From: Gammaproteobacteria bacterium
Lineage (GTDB): Bacteria > Pseudomonadota > Gammaproteobacteria > Pseudomonadales > Azotimanducaceae
Reading direction: 5' to 3'
Length of the DNA stretch: 35,100 nt
NCBI GenBank assembly: GCA_026707045.1
Contig: JAPOXO010000133.1
Location: forward strand, 1 to 35,100
Of the stretch, positions 23,584 to 31,653 are shown piece by piece. Position numbers and translations under genes: made by a program. The notes beneath the pieces are model-generated. The model had not been told where the DNA came from, searched no databases, and worked only from the letters and a program-made list of their open reading frames with translations. Position 1 is the first letter of the stretch. Each line of letters opens with the position of its first letter.

Positions 23584-24234
23584 ATGTCGGGTATCTCGAA
23601 GATCCAGCGTCGCAAAAGTGTCACGAAGAGAAGGTTCTCAATCGGAAGGAGATTGACGTCAGTTTTCCTTATAGTCGCCTTTGTAGTTCTTAGTTCGTCG
23701 GTGGCTACGGAAGATTCAGCCGAACAAAAAGTGGAAATTTCGATGTCGGCTCGAGCAACACTGGCGTTCTGCGAAGATTCATCGATTGAAGTTGGAGCTG
23801 CCGAGCTCGTCGAACGTGCATCTGATGAAGGAGTGAAGCTAGTTGATGTGTACATTCGAGTGAGGGGTTTGGCAGAGGAAGCTGGGCTGCACGCTGTGCA
23901 CATTCACGAAACCGGATCGTGCGATCCTTGTAGTGCCGCGGGGGGCCACTTCGACCCGGGTCCTCACGGACACACAAATCCAGATGGCAACCATCCCTTT
24001 CATTCAGGAGATCTTGTAAACATCGAAGTCGATGAAGAAGGCAACGGAGATCTCAAGACCATAACTTCCCGACTAACACTTTCTCCAGGTCCGCTGTCTA
24101 TATTTGACAAGGACGGTGCTTCGTTGATCATTCACGTGGACCCTGATACCTATTGCCCCGGTGGCGAAGAAGCAGGATGCGCTGGCGGAGCGCGTCTCGC
24201 ATGCGGAGTTTTTGAGGTCCAGGAAGAGTCTTAA
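23584..24234 (+). CDS. sodC: Cu/Zn superoxide dismutase, exported
   Basis: The protein converts superoxide to hydrogen peroxide and oxygen, probably in the periplasm. With the ATG at 23584 (ribosome site GAGGT, 5 bases upstream) it has 216 residues. It begins with a basic stretch and a hydrophobic segment at about 24-40, a signal peptide or anchor with an unusually long basic lead. All metal ligands are present: His106 and His108 (HAVHIHE), His122 (GGHFDP), His130, His140 and Asp143 (FHSGD), and His184 (IIHVDPD). Cys113 and Cys207 match the conserved disulfide pair. Extra Cys residues (116, 191, 199) could form a further bond. A longer frame from a TTG at 23455 exists but its added sequence is not protein-like for this family. 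It is 41 bp upstream of the TauD-like gene. Confidence 0.92.
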   Translation: MSGISKIQRRKSVTKRRFSIGRRLTSVFLIVAFVVLSSSVATEDSAEQKVEISMSARATLAFCEDSSIEVGAAELVERASDEGVKLVDVYIRVRGLAEEAGLHAVHIHETGSCDPCSAAGGHFDPGPHGHTNPDGNHPFHSGDLVNIEVDEEGNGDLKTITSRLTLSPGPLSIFDKDGASLIIHVDPDTYCPGGEEAGCAGGARLACGVFEVQEES

Positions 24235-24275
24235 GGCGTTTTGAAGCGAGCAAGTCTCGACAGGTCTGACCTAAG

Positions 24276-25091
24276 ATGACATTGGCATATGCAACAGAAC
24301 GAGTTGCTCCGTCTATGGGTGTCCGAATTACGGGTCTTAATTTGGAGCGGGCAAACTCCGACATGGTCGGAGAGCTTAGGCAGCAGTTGAACGAACACAT
24401 GGTTGTCGCCATCGGTGATCAAGACCTGGGAGAAGACCAGCTGCACGAATTTGGTCTTCTTTGGGGAGACACTCTCACGCATCCCACATCGGTTGAACGC
24501 AAAAACCCGCATGTTCAAGTCCTTGCGAGCAAAAACGGGACTCAAGGCAGAGGTTTGGGCGCCTGGCACTCCGACATGAGCTGGCATCCCACACCGCCTT
24601 GGATCACCATGCTCCATGCTAGAACCATTCCATCTTTTGGAGGGGACACTGGCTACGCGAACCAAAGACGAGCATTGGAACTTCTCGATTTGGCGACTAG
24701 CGACAAACGACGTTCCCACCGTCGCGGACTACCCAGCCGAGCGGAAATTGAAGACCTGCGCGCAAACCACACGGGCAAAGGATTTGGCGAGCACGTCCCC
24801 GATTCAATTCATCCTATGGTGAGAACACATAACGAAACGAATCATCAAGCCTTGTATGTCAATCCAGAATTTACCACTCATGTAGTAGAAGTAGACCAGG
24901 AGGAAAGCAACAGGATTTTATGGCCACTATGGCTGCATAGCATTTCCCAAGAGTTCATCTATCGGCATCGGTGGAAGACCGGTGACTTGGTCATTTGGGA
25001 CAACCGATCAGTCATGCATACAGCGATTTTGGATTACGAGGAACCACGTTGGATGACTCGTGTCGTCATAAAGGGTGACACGCCACATTAG
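24276..25091 (+). CDS. TauD/TfdA-family Fe(II)/2-oxoglutarate dioxygenase
   Basis: This 271-residue protein belongs to the taurine dioxygenase/TfdA family, cytoplasmic enzymes that hydroxylate a small substrate while decarboxylating 2-oxoglutarate. The iron triad is His98 and Asp100 (AWHSDMSW) and His248 (DNRSVMHTA). Arg262 (RWMTRVVIKGD) is the expected 2-oxoglutarate-binding residue. The N-terminus SMGVRITGLNLERANSD is typical. The substrate could be a sulfonate, an aryloxyalkanoate, a carnitine-like compound or another molecule and is not predictable. Its 3' end overlaps the next frame by up to 17 bp, and two acyl-CoA dehydrogenases follow, suggesting the cluster degrades a carboxylic or acyl compound. 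That is inference. Confidence 0.9.
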   Translation: MTLAYATERVAPSMGVRITGLNLERANSDMVGELRQQLNEHMVVAIGDQDLGEDQLHEFGLLWGDTLTHPTSVERKNPHVQVLASKNGTQGRGLGAWHSDMSWHPTPPWITMLHARTIPSFGGDTGYANQRRALELLDLATSDKRRSHRRGLPSRAEIEDLRANHTGKGFGEHVPDSIHPMVRTHNETNHQALYVNPEFTTHVVEVDQEESNRILWPLWLHSISQEFIYRHRWKTGDLVIWDNRSVMHTAILDYEEPRWMTRVVIKGDTPH

Positions 25092-25491
25092 TCTGGCAAT
25101 GCATTGCACGAGAGCTTGGGCCGCAATGATCCCAATACTGTTTGGTTGTTCGCCAAAAGAAAGTGCTGAGCAAGCCGAAGCCTCCTTTGCGCGCAATGTG
25201 GAAAGCTGCATCTGTCGCTACTTGGACATAGAAGAGGACAACTACTCCGGATTCACGTACGAATACTTCATTGACGATTGCAACGAAGTCGTCCACGAGT
25301 CCAACCCGAGTCGCTATTCTGATTCCTTGCGTTCTGAGCCGGAGATTTCCGAACTGCGGTGTCAAGAGTATGTTAAGCCTTGGCTTGAAGAAGTTGAAGA
25401 AGCGGAAAACCTGCAAGAAAACTATCGAAAACTGTTAGAAGAGCTTCGTGGCGGAGAGCCAGCTGAATCTGAGGATCATGTCGCAGAGTAA
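25075..25491 (+). CDS. Hypothetical acidic protein, possible lipoprotein
   Basis: This 138-residue frame has no recognised family. Its N-terminus is short and hydrophobic (AWAAMIPILFGCSPKES) with a Cys after LFG that resembles a lipobox, so it may be a membrane-anchored lipoprotein. The mature part is acidic and helical, with four more Cys residues (two in ESCICRY) and a Glu-rich helix near the C-terminus. The start is unclear: GTG at 25075 overlaps the dioxygenase gene by 17 bp, while ATGs at 25099 and 25126 are alternatives that would shorten the signal. Its stop overlaps the next gene's start as TAATG, so it is translated within the operon. Its role in an otherwise enzymatic cluster is unexplained. 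Confidence 0.62.
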   Translation: MTRHISLAMHCTRAWAAMIPILFGCSPKESAEQAEASFARNVESCICRYLDIEEDNYSGFTYEYFIDDCNEVVHESNPSRYSDSLRSEPEISELRCQEYVKPWLEEVEEAENLQENYRKLLEELRGGEPAESEDHVAE

Positions 25492-26588
25492 TGGAATTTG
25501 CTTTGACAGCGGAACAAACGCAACTACGAGATACCGTCGCCCAATTTCTTGAGTCTCGATGCCCTATTTCGCATACCCGTGAAGTCATGACCTCCACGCC
25601 TGGATATGACAAGGAGAGATGGGTAAACCTTGGAAGGGACATGGGTCTAGGAGGGATTCATGCTCCTACGGAATGTGGCGGCGCAGGTCTTTCCTACTCC
25701 GAAACCTGCATCGTTCTCGAACAAATGGGCAATGCGCTGTACTGCGGACCATACTTTTCATCGAATGTTCTAGCAGTCAACGCACTATTAATCGGCGGTA
25801 CGACGGAATCTCGGCAATTCTTGGCTGACCTAGTTTCTTGTAATCGCACAGCCACTATTGCCTTTATCGAAGAAGATGCACTTTGGAATTTGTCGGGAGT
25901 CCAGTGCTCCGAAAGAGATGGCAGGATCAACGGAGAGAAGTCCTATGTCTTCAATGGATCCAGCGCGGACTTGATTCTTGTCATTGCGAGGTGTCAACCT
26001 GAAGGTATATTCGGTCTCTTTGCACTTGATGGCGGTGCAAAAGGCTTACACAAAGATTCGGTGAAAAGCCTCGATCTAACTCGTCAGTTGGCACGACTAA
26101 CGTTGAAAAACGCTGACGCTCTCCGCCTCGCTGACTGGAATGAGCACAAACATCGTCAGTTTCTCGACCTCGCTTGCATTGCGCTTGCCAATGAAATGGT
26201 TGGAGGTGCGCAAAGAATGCTTGACTCCGCACTTGAGTACTCTTCGACCCGTGTTCAGTTTGGTCGAACAATCGGTTCGCTTCAAGCCATCAAGCACAAG
26301 TGTGCGGAAATGTTGTTGAAGATTGAGTTCGCACGGTCAGCTGCTCTGTGTGCGGCGCAATTCGTGCGAGATGAGTCCGAGCGATCCAAGATGGCATCCA
26401 TGGCGAAAGCGATGGCTAGCGATGCCTTCATGAACGCTGCATCGGAATGTATTCAGATTCACGGTGGCATTGGCTTTACGTGGGAAAACGATACACACCT
26501 TTGGTACCGACGAGCCAAGAGCAGCGAAGTCTATCTTGGGGATTCGAACTACCACCGCGAGAATTACCTTCAGTCTTTGGGTTTGTGA
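25491..26588 (+). CDS. Acyl-CoA dehydrogenase family protein, shorter subunit-like
   Basis: This 365-residue flavoprotein has the acyl-CoA dehydrogenase fold: an N-terminal helical domain (FALTAEQTQLRDTVAQFLES), a central beta domain, and a C-terminal helical domain (SSTRVQFGRTIGSLQAIKHK, IHGGIGFTWENDTHLWYRRA). The central beta domain is short, and the C-terminus ends at GDSNYHRENYLQSLGL. The usual GGTxEIQ segment is absent, as in partner subunits of heteromeric enzymes such as the mycobacterial FadE28 type. It begins at TAATG overlapping the previous gene and is followed 3 bp later by a second, longer acyl-CoA dehydrogenase, so the two probably assemble together. It introduces a trans double bond into an acyl-CoA in beta-oxidation; the chain type is unknown. 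Confidence 0.92.
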   Translation: MEFALTAEQTQLRDTVAQFLESRCPISHTREVMTSTPGYDKERWVNLGRDMGLGGIHAPTECGGAGLSYSETCIVLEQMGNALYCGPYFSSNVLAVNALLIGGTTESRQFLADLVSCNRTATIAFIEEDALWNLSGVQCSERDGRINGEKSYVFNGSSADLILVIARCQPEGIFGLFALDGGAKGLHKDSVKSLDLTRQLARLTLKNADALRLADWNEHKHRQFLDLACIALANEMVGGAQRMLDSALEYSSTRVQFGRTIGSLQAIKHKCAEMLLKIEFARSAALCAAQFVRDESERSKMASMAKAMASDAFMNAASECIQIHGGIGFTWENDTHLWYRRAKSSEVYLGDSNYHRENYLQSLGL

Positions 26589-26591
26589 ACT

Positions 26592-27833
26592 ATGCAATGG
26601 ACTGAAGCAAGAGTTAGACAGGAAGTCAGAACCTGGTTGGGGGAAAACTGGGATCCGAATGCACGTCTCATCGAATGGCGGAACAAACTAATGGATTCTG
26701 GCTGGGGAATGCCTGCTTGGCCCACTCATTGGTTCGGAAAAGACATGCCAGATGGTCTCATTCCTACCGTTCAAGAAGAATTTGCGCGTGTTAACGCAGT
26801 AGGGGTGGCTCGAACAGGAATCCGACTATGGGCCGCGGAAACTCTCCTCGCTCATGGCAACGACGAGCAGAGGGAGCGATTCCTGAGAAAGATACTCACG
26901 GGTGAAGAAATCTGGTGCCAGTTGTTCAGCGAGCCCGGTAGTGGCTCCGATTTGGCAGGAGTAACCACTCGCGCTGAACGAAAAGGGCAGGAATGGATTG
27001 TAAACGGCCAGAAAGTCTGGACTACAAGTGCGCATCATGCAGACTATGGATTATTGCTTGCCCGTACGAATTGGGATGTTCCAAAACACCAAGGAATGAC
27101 CTATTTCGTGGTGGACATGAAGCAAGAAGGAGTAGAAGTTCGACCGCTTAAGCAAATGAATGGTCATGCTTCCTTCAATCAGGTGTTCTTCACCGACGCG
27201 CGAATTCCATTGAACAACAGAATTGACGAGGAAGGCAATGGGTGGCGGGTTGCAATGACTACCCTAATGCATGAGAGACGAGCAGCCAATGCTTTGGCTG
27301 GTCAATCAAGATCGAAAACGCCGGAAGGCACTATCTACGAAGAGGAACGTTGCGAAAATACCGTTCTTTCCGAACCCTACACTTGGTATCCCCAGCGAGC
27401 AGGAAGAGTTGACCTTGCAATTGATCGAGCAGCTGCTACAAAAACGCTTGATAACCCTGTTGTTCGACAAGAACTAGCACAACTGCTAATGATGTCGCAG
27501 TGTTCCGAGTGGACCGCACTTCGTGCTAGAGCGGCAAGAGAGAAAGGTCAGCCACAAGGTCCGGAAGGATCTTTGGGCAAGCTCGCGAACAGCTACATTG
27601 CTAGGCAAGCACTAAGGGTACACACAATTACAACCGGTTTAGGTTCCATGTTGGAAGGTGAGGATGCCCCAATGGAAGGACTAATCGCAGAAATATTGCT
27701 TTCCGTACCGGCAATATCAATCGCGGGCGGAACAGACGAGATTCAGAAAAATATCATCGCTGAACGGGTTTTGGGAATGGAGAAGGAACCTCGGTTGGAT
27801 GGTGGGCCCTTTAGAGAAGTTCGTAAGAACTAA
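26592..27833 (+). CDS. Acyl-CoA dehydrogenase family protein, longer subunit-like
   Basis: This 413-residue acyl-CoA dehydrogenase keeps the full set of FAD and substrate motifs. The central segment is IWCQLFSEPGSGSDLAGVTT, followed by WIVNGQKVWTTSAHHAD. The C-terminus carries AGGTDEIQKNIIAERVLGM, the FAD-contacting segment with the conserved Glu that its shorter neighbour lacks. Its own N-terminus (RQEVRTWLGENW, SGWGMPAWPTHWFG) resembles the family found in pairs that act on steroid side chains or branched acids. It lies 3 bp after the shorter dehydrogenase gene, and together they probably form one heteromeric enzyme. The substrate is not predictable. No other beta-oxidation gene is adjacent; the crotonase at 16.6 kb is in a different transcription unit. 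Confidence 0.92.
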   Translation: MQWTEARVRQEVRTWLGENWDPNARLIEWRNKLMDSGWGMPAWPTHWFGKDMPDGLIPTVQEEFARVNAVGVARTGIRLWAAETLLAHGNDEQRERFLRKILTGEEIWCQLFSEPGSGSDLAGVTTRAERKGQEWIVNGQKVWTTSAHHADYGLLLARTNWDVPKHQGMTYFVVDMKQEGVEVRPLKQMNGHASFNQVFFTDARIPLNNRIDEEGNGWRVAMTTLMHERRAANALAGQSRSKTPEGTIYEEERCENTVLSEPYTWYPQRAGRVDLAIDRAAATKTLDNPVVRQELAQLLMMSQCSEWTALRARAAREKGQPQGPEGSLGKLANSYIARQALRVHTITTGLGSMLEGEDAPMEGLIAEILLSVPAISIAGGTDEIQKNIIAERVLGMEKEPRLDGGPFREVRKN

Positions 27834-27912
27834 AGCAAAATCCTTCTGCTACGGAGGACTTCCCCTGACTTGGGAGCATTCGACGTGAATCGTTGTCGTG
27901 TAGAGTCCATCA

Positions 27913-28449
27913 ATGTGTGAGCTATCAAACAAGGACACGGGCCTCGGAGACTCCGGTCAATTCTTTCGACTTGGACCCAAAGCACTAATCGCCGCGTTAG
28001 CCAAGTGCTGTTGGAATCTCGCAGTTCCCATCGGTCTGGGGCTGTTTATCGTTCATGTTTTGCTCAGACTATTGGGAATTTCATTGAATTGGCATATGGT
28101 TCCTTGGTTCACTGCTCTTTTGGTTGTATTTTGCTGGTTTCTAGTTCTGACAGTTGTGGGACACTTCTTTCGCTCCTATAGGTTGGAAGAACATTGCTTA
28201 CACAGTCGAGAGGGAGTGCTACGTTACCGACACACGGTTGTACCGCTCAATCGAGTTCAACATGCGGAAGTGGTTAGGGGGTTGTCCGAGCGTGTGTTCA
28301 ATTTAGCAACACTCATTGTTTGCACTGCGGGTCCGGCTTCGTATGCAGTGTCGGTGAAATATCTCGAATTGGACTTGGCTAACCGAATGCTCATAGAGAT
28401 CGTTCCCAAGAAGTTTGCAGCTATAGAAAATGGCGCAGTCACAGACTGA
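27913..28449 (+). CDS. PH domain-containing membrane protein, YdbS-like
   Basis: This 178-residue protein has two hydrophobic segments at about residues 35-57 and 66-86, followed by a bacterial PH-like (bPH2, DUF304) domain. The motif is LRYRHTVVPLNRVQHAEVVRGLSERVFNLATLIV, here split for length into VVPLNRVQHAEVVRG and FNLATLIVCTAG. YdbS-type proteins are found in pairs with a longer three-domain YdbT-type protein, exactly as here, where the next gene starts 20 bp before this one's stop. The biological role of the pair is not established, though envelope-related functions are suspected. The gene begins 79 bp after the acyl-CoA dehydrogenase operon. Confidence 0.85.
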   Translation: MCELSNKDTGLGDSGQFFRLGPKALIAALAKCCWNLAVPIGLGLFIVHVLLRLLGISLNWHMVPWFTALLVVFCWFLVLTVVGHFFRSYRLEEHCLHSREGVLRYRHTVVPLNRVQHAEVVRGLSERVFNLATLIVCTAGPASYAVSVKYLELDLANRMLIEIVPKKFAAIENGAVTD

Positions 28450-30070
28450 GAGCGGCACTTGGCGTCGGCTACACCTCTCTTATATCTTTCACTCAAAGTG
28501 GTTGCTATTTCCACCAACTGCCTACCTCGGTTCCATAGTTCTCATTATCAATACGGTTCCTAATTTTGAGGTACGACTCGTCCCTCAAATCATCATATTC
28601 TTGATCCAAAATATCATTTGTTACTTGCCCATTTTTGCCTATTTGCTTTTTCGCCATTTTTCATTTCGATTTCAGTTTCACGATGACCGATTAGTTGTGC
28701 GAAAAGGATTGATTGAAGTTAGTGATAGTGTCGTGCAATACGAGATGTTGCATGGATTAGACACGACGAGGTCTCTTCTACATCGATTGTTCGGCACAGT
28801 CAAGGTGGGCTTGCAGACTCGTAGCACAATTTTTACGGGTATCGACCTCCGTTCAGTACGCTTGGCCGTCGCTGATGAACTAAGAGAAAACCTTGAAAGC
28901 TACCAGAAACATCGGGCAAATCCCATAGTTTCAACTATGGAATTGGAAGAGCCTAGCTCGACCGATACCAGTGAAGTAATAGTCTTGCACAGTATGTCAA
29001 TTCTGGAGTGCTGCAAGCTTGGCTTGGTTCGGAGCCGGGCCGCACTAGTTGTTTCGGCCATCGCAACATTTCTCGTGGCTCGATTCAGTCAGATTGGGTC
29101 AATGCTCGGTGAATCCATGGACCTTCGCCTGGCGATGGGTCCCATAGACATGAGAATCATCGGCGGGTTGATTCCCTGGATGGAGGTTTCAATCCTAGAG
29201 GGAGTCGACATATGGGAACTCAGCATATTCCTCATCGTTATTTCGTGTGTGTTCTTGGCAATCTTGCTAGCTATGTCTTTGTTACTTGCAATCGCGCAGT
29301 TTTACAAGTTTCAGCTTACTTTTGACAATACTATTTTGCGTGGAGAGTCTGGTCTGCTAATTCGTGCGATCCAGAACACTCCGTTGCACCGCGTTCAAGC
29401 GGTCAGGATTCTAAGTACAGTTCGCTCACGCCTTCTGAATCGAGAATCTATTTGGTTCGGTACATCCGCCATGCCGGCCATGCCCGCCGAGCCTGCTATT
29501 AGATCCGATCAAAACCTGTTGTCGTTGCTCTCGCATTGGCTTGTTCCTTTGGTTCCAACTCACAAGACGAGGGAGATCACGAGACGTGTATTACCCAACA
29601 TAGACATTGAACAAGAAGAATGGGAAACAGTGGATGTCTCTCGAGTCTGGAAGCGTCGGTTCAATCTTCACCTAACCTACTTATTGATTCTCACCGCAAT
29701 CTTCACAGTGGTCAACTTGTGGCTGTTGGCTGCATCTGCCTTGTTAGTGGGTTGGGCTATCTTGGTTTCAATGCTGTATGCAAAGAGTCTTCACTATCAG
29801 CTACTTGACGACGCGATCATGTATCGGAAAGGCTGGTGGAGTCGTACGTGGACAATTGTCCCGTTCGACAAGATTCAAGCTGTACGGCTTACCCAAAACC
29901 TATTTGATCGAAGATTCAACATGGCGACTCTGAATATAGACGTTGCAGCTTATGGGACGTTGAATTTTCCAAAACACCTTCTAAGAATCCCCTACCTACA
30001 TGCGGAACGATGTCGAGAAATGCTGGAAATTTTGATTCTGGAGGCATCTCATCGCGAAAATGAATGGTAG
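28430..30070 (+). CDS. PH domain-containing membrane protein, YdbT-like
   Basis: This 546-residue protein is the YdbT-type partner of the preceding gene. Three bPH2 modules can be seen, each with a hydrophobic hairpin followed by a beta-rich repeat. The first contains LVVRKGLIEVSDSVVQYEML, the second ILRGESGLLIRAIQNTPLHR with VQAVRILSTV, and the third IMYRKGWWSRTWTIVPFDKI with QAVRLTQNLF and FNMATLNIDVAAYG. Membrane hairpins lie at about residues 24-74, 200-290 and 400-445. It overlaps the YdbS-like gene by 20 bp, so translation is coupled. The function is unknown; the conserved hydrophobic-hairpin plus PH pattern suggests a role at the inner membrane. Confidence 0.86.
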   Translation: MAQSQTESGTWRRLHLSYIFHSKWLLFPPTAYLGSIVLIINTVPNFEVRLVPQIIIFLIQNIICYLPIFAYLLFRHFSFRFQFHDDRLVVRKGLIEVSDSVVQYEMLHGLDTTRSLLHRLFGTVKVGLQTRSTIFTGIDLRSVRLAVADELRENLESYQKHRANPIVSTMELEEPSSTDTSEVIVLHSMSILECCKLGLVRSRAALVVSAIATFLVARFSQIGSMLGESMDLRLAMGPIDMRIIGGLIPWMEVSILEGVDIWELSIFLIVISCVFLAILLAMSLLLAIAQFYKFQLTFDNTILRGESGLLIRAIQNTPLHRVQAVRILSTVRSRLLNRESIWFGTSAMPAMPAEPAIRSDQNLLSLLSHWLVPLVPTHKTREITRRVLPNIDIEQEEWETVDVSRVWKRRFNLHLTYLLILTAIFTVVNLWLLAASALLVGWAILVSMLYAKSLHYQLLDDAIMYRKGWWSRTWTIVPFDKIQAVRLTQNLFDRRFNMATLNIDVAAYGTLNFPKHLLRIPYLHAERCREMLEILILEASHRENEW

Positions 30071-30241
30071 TAGCCCCGATTGTTTCCCAGTCCATAAATT
30101 GGCAAGATTGAAGCTGGAGAGTGTCTGGCCAGGGTTGCAGTACGTATGCTGACCACGAAGGCGACTTCAATCATCGCTTTTCTAGCCTACCTGATGTTTA
30201 ATAGTGGTCGCTTGGAACCCAAAGCCACTCATTGGAAACAT

Positions 30242-31300
30242 ATGGAGATGATTAATCAACTAAGTAGGGTAGTTTCGGTCGCTGCTATGTCCATGGCGGT
30301 GCTCTCTTATGGCAATGATTCGGAAGTGGTGGAGCCGGAGGACAAGTGGACGCACTCTCCGCACTTTTCAGAGATGATCAAGCACTGGCGAAAAGCAGGT
30401 AAACCTGATCTTCCGGTGTCGTCATTGCCCGATGGCGTTGCCGACCAGTTAGGAATTGAATCCGAAACGGTGCCTCCCGAAGTGCTGTTCAGTAACGAAA
30501 TGCAAGCGTTGCTGTACGAAAAATTAAGTCCGCCGATTGCTCAAAGGGTATTTCCTGGCAGCATGGCAGATATCGGTTCAAACGCCCTGCCTCAAGTCTT
30601 CTTGTTGCCAGATGTAGAACTTGAAGAGTTAAAGCAAAGATATGCCGAACACTTGGGGCTGCAAAGCGCTGACGAGCTGACGCCACAGATAATTCAGCTG
30701 GTGAAAAGTTTGCAACAGAGTATCGAACAAATGCGAGAGGAAATGACTCAATCCGACGCCCTGCTCTATGAACGACAATTCCAAGGTGACGTGGAATCTC
30801 ACGGCATTGACCTGGACACTCCGATTGAGCCAAACTACACGGAGGATGATTTCGCTCGAGCTTGGAACGCACTGTCCGCTGAAGATCAACAAATTCTGGA
30901 GCCACTTCGTCATCTGCGAAATCAAAAGCGTATATTCTCAGTAAGGCTATCTGCCTCACAACAAGATGCGGGATCCAGATATATTCGCAATCTCAACGCT
31001 GTTAAACCCCATCCGCTGACTGCGTACTTCAAACAGCAAATGAAGCTGATTACCGAGGAAAAGGAACTCCATAATCGAGAGCTTGGATACTCAGACCGAA
31101 CAACCAAGATCGCTCCAACCGCCTCGGCACGCGAGACCATTGAATCCGTCATCATGGATTCGTTCTCTTTGTCCGCATATAACGCAGGGGATGAGACAAT
31201 TTATCACCTTAACAGTCCGGAAGCGACCAATCTCACAAGTTCACTAAGTTCAGTCCCTGCTGAGTACCTTGAGTCCGGTTCCCAAAACTATCTGATATAA
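30242..31300 (+). CDS. Hypothetical exported protein, possibly truncated by an in-frame stop
   Basis: I do not recognise this protein. The frame is open from 30146, but ATG at 30242, with GGAA 5 bases upstream, gives a plausible signal peptide (MEMINQLSRVVSVAAMSMAV) and 352 residues. The mature part is acidic and helical, with a coiled-coil-like region (LKQRYAEHLGL and KSLQQSIEQMREEMTQSDA) and no enzyme motif that I can name. No Cys occurs in the mature chain. It sits 171 bp after the YdbT-like gene. The TAA at 31298-31300 is followed in the same frame by 100 further codons (31301-31603), which raises the possibility that a longer gene was broken by a nonsense change. Confidence 0.65.
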   Translation: MEMINQLSRVVSVAAMSMAVLSYGNDSEVVEPEDKWTHSPHFSEMIKHWRKAGKPDLPVSSLPDGVADQLGIESETVPPEVLFSNEMQALLYEKLSPPIAQRVFPGSMADIGSNALPQVFLLPDVELEELKQRYAEHLGLQSADELTPQIIQLVKSLQQSIEQMREEMTQSDALLYERQFQGDVESHGIDLDTPIEPNYTEDDFARAWNALSAEDQQILEPLRHLRNQKRIFSVRLSASQQDAGSRYIRNLNAVKPHPLTAYFKQQMKLITEEKELHNRELGYSDRTTKIAPTASARETIESVIMDSFSLSAYNAGDETIYHLNSPEATNLTSSLSSVPAEYLESGSQNYLI

Positions 31301-31603
31301 CGTCACAAGCAGTTGCGCCGTTTTTATTCGGATACGGTGTTCGGAGGTTCGCTTTTGATAAAGCAACAATTAGTCGCGGGCGGCGACGTGTTGTTCGCAA
31401 ATGCAACGATTGCTGGTCGTGACGCAAAGGTTATTTCAGCGCTCTATAGCAACGAAGATTGGAATACCGTAATCTCAGCGTTTAGTGATATTCACATGCA
31501 CCACATCTACGCAGAAGGAAGATTGGAAGGCGACAAGCTCGAAAAACTGGTCAAATTGGCCGAACACCTTGTCGATTCGGCCAATATTGGCTTGTTAGAC
31601 TGA
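31301..31603 (+). pseudogene. In-frame continuation of the exported-protein gene after a stop codon, or a separate small gene
   Basis: This frame directly continues the preceding one past its TAA, reading RHKQLRRFYSDTVFGG and later FSDIHMHHIYAEGRLEGDKLEKLV. It looks protein-like but has no convincing independent start: only TTG at 31313 or 31361 and GTG at 31337 occur early, and none has a ribosome site. Shared frame and lack of a start support a nonsense-split gene. A small real gene of about 80-96 residues with a rare start cannot be excluded. The sequence suggests a helical C-terminal domain. Confidence 0.45.
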
Positions 31604-31653
31604 CTCCTCCTGAATTTATCGCTTCAAAGATTCGATCGCCAAGAAGATTGTCC

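Noticed and set aside
24231..24719. 162-codon minus-strand open frame
   Set aside because: It is antisense to the TauD-type dioxygenase, whose iron ligands are all in the + frame.
27841..27872. Possible terminator between the acyl-CoA dehydrogenase and PH-domain genes
   Set aside because: Complementary bases (TCCT and AGGA) are too short and no T-run follows.
30489..30959. 156-codon minus-strand open frame
   Set aside because: It is antisense to the exported-protein gene. The + frame has a signal peptide and coiled-coil pattern, and the antisense frame has neither.
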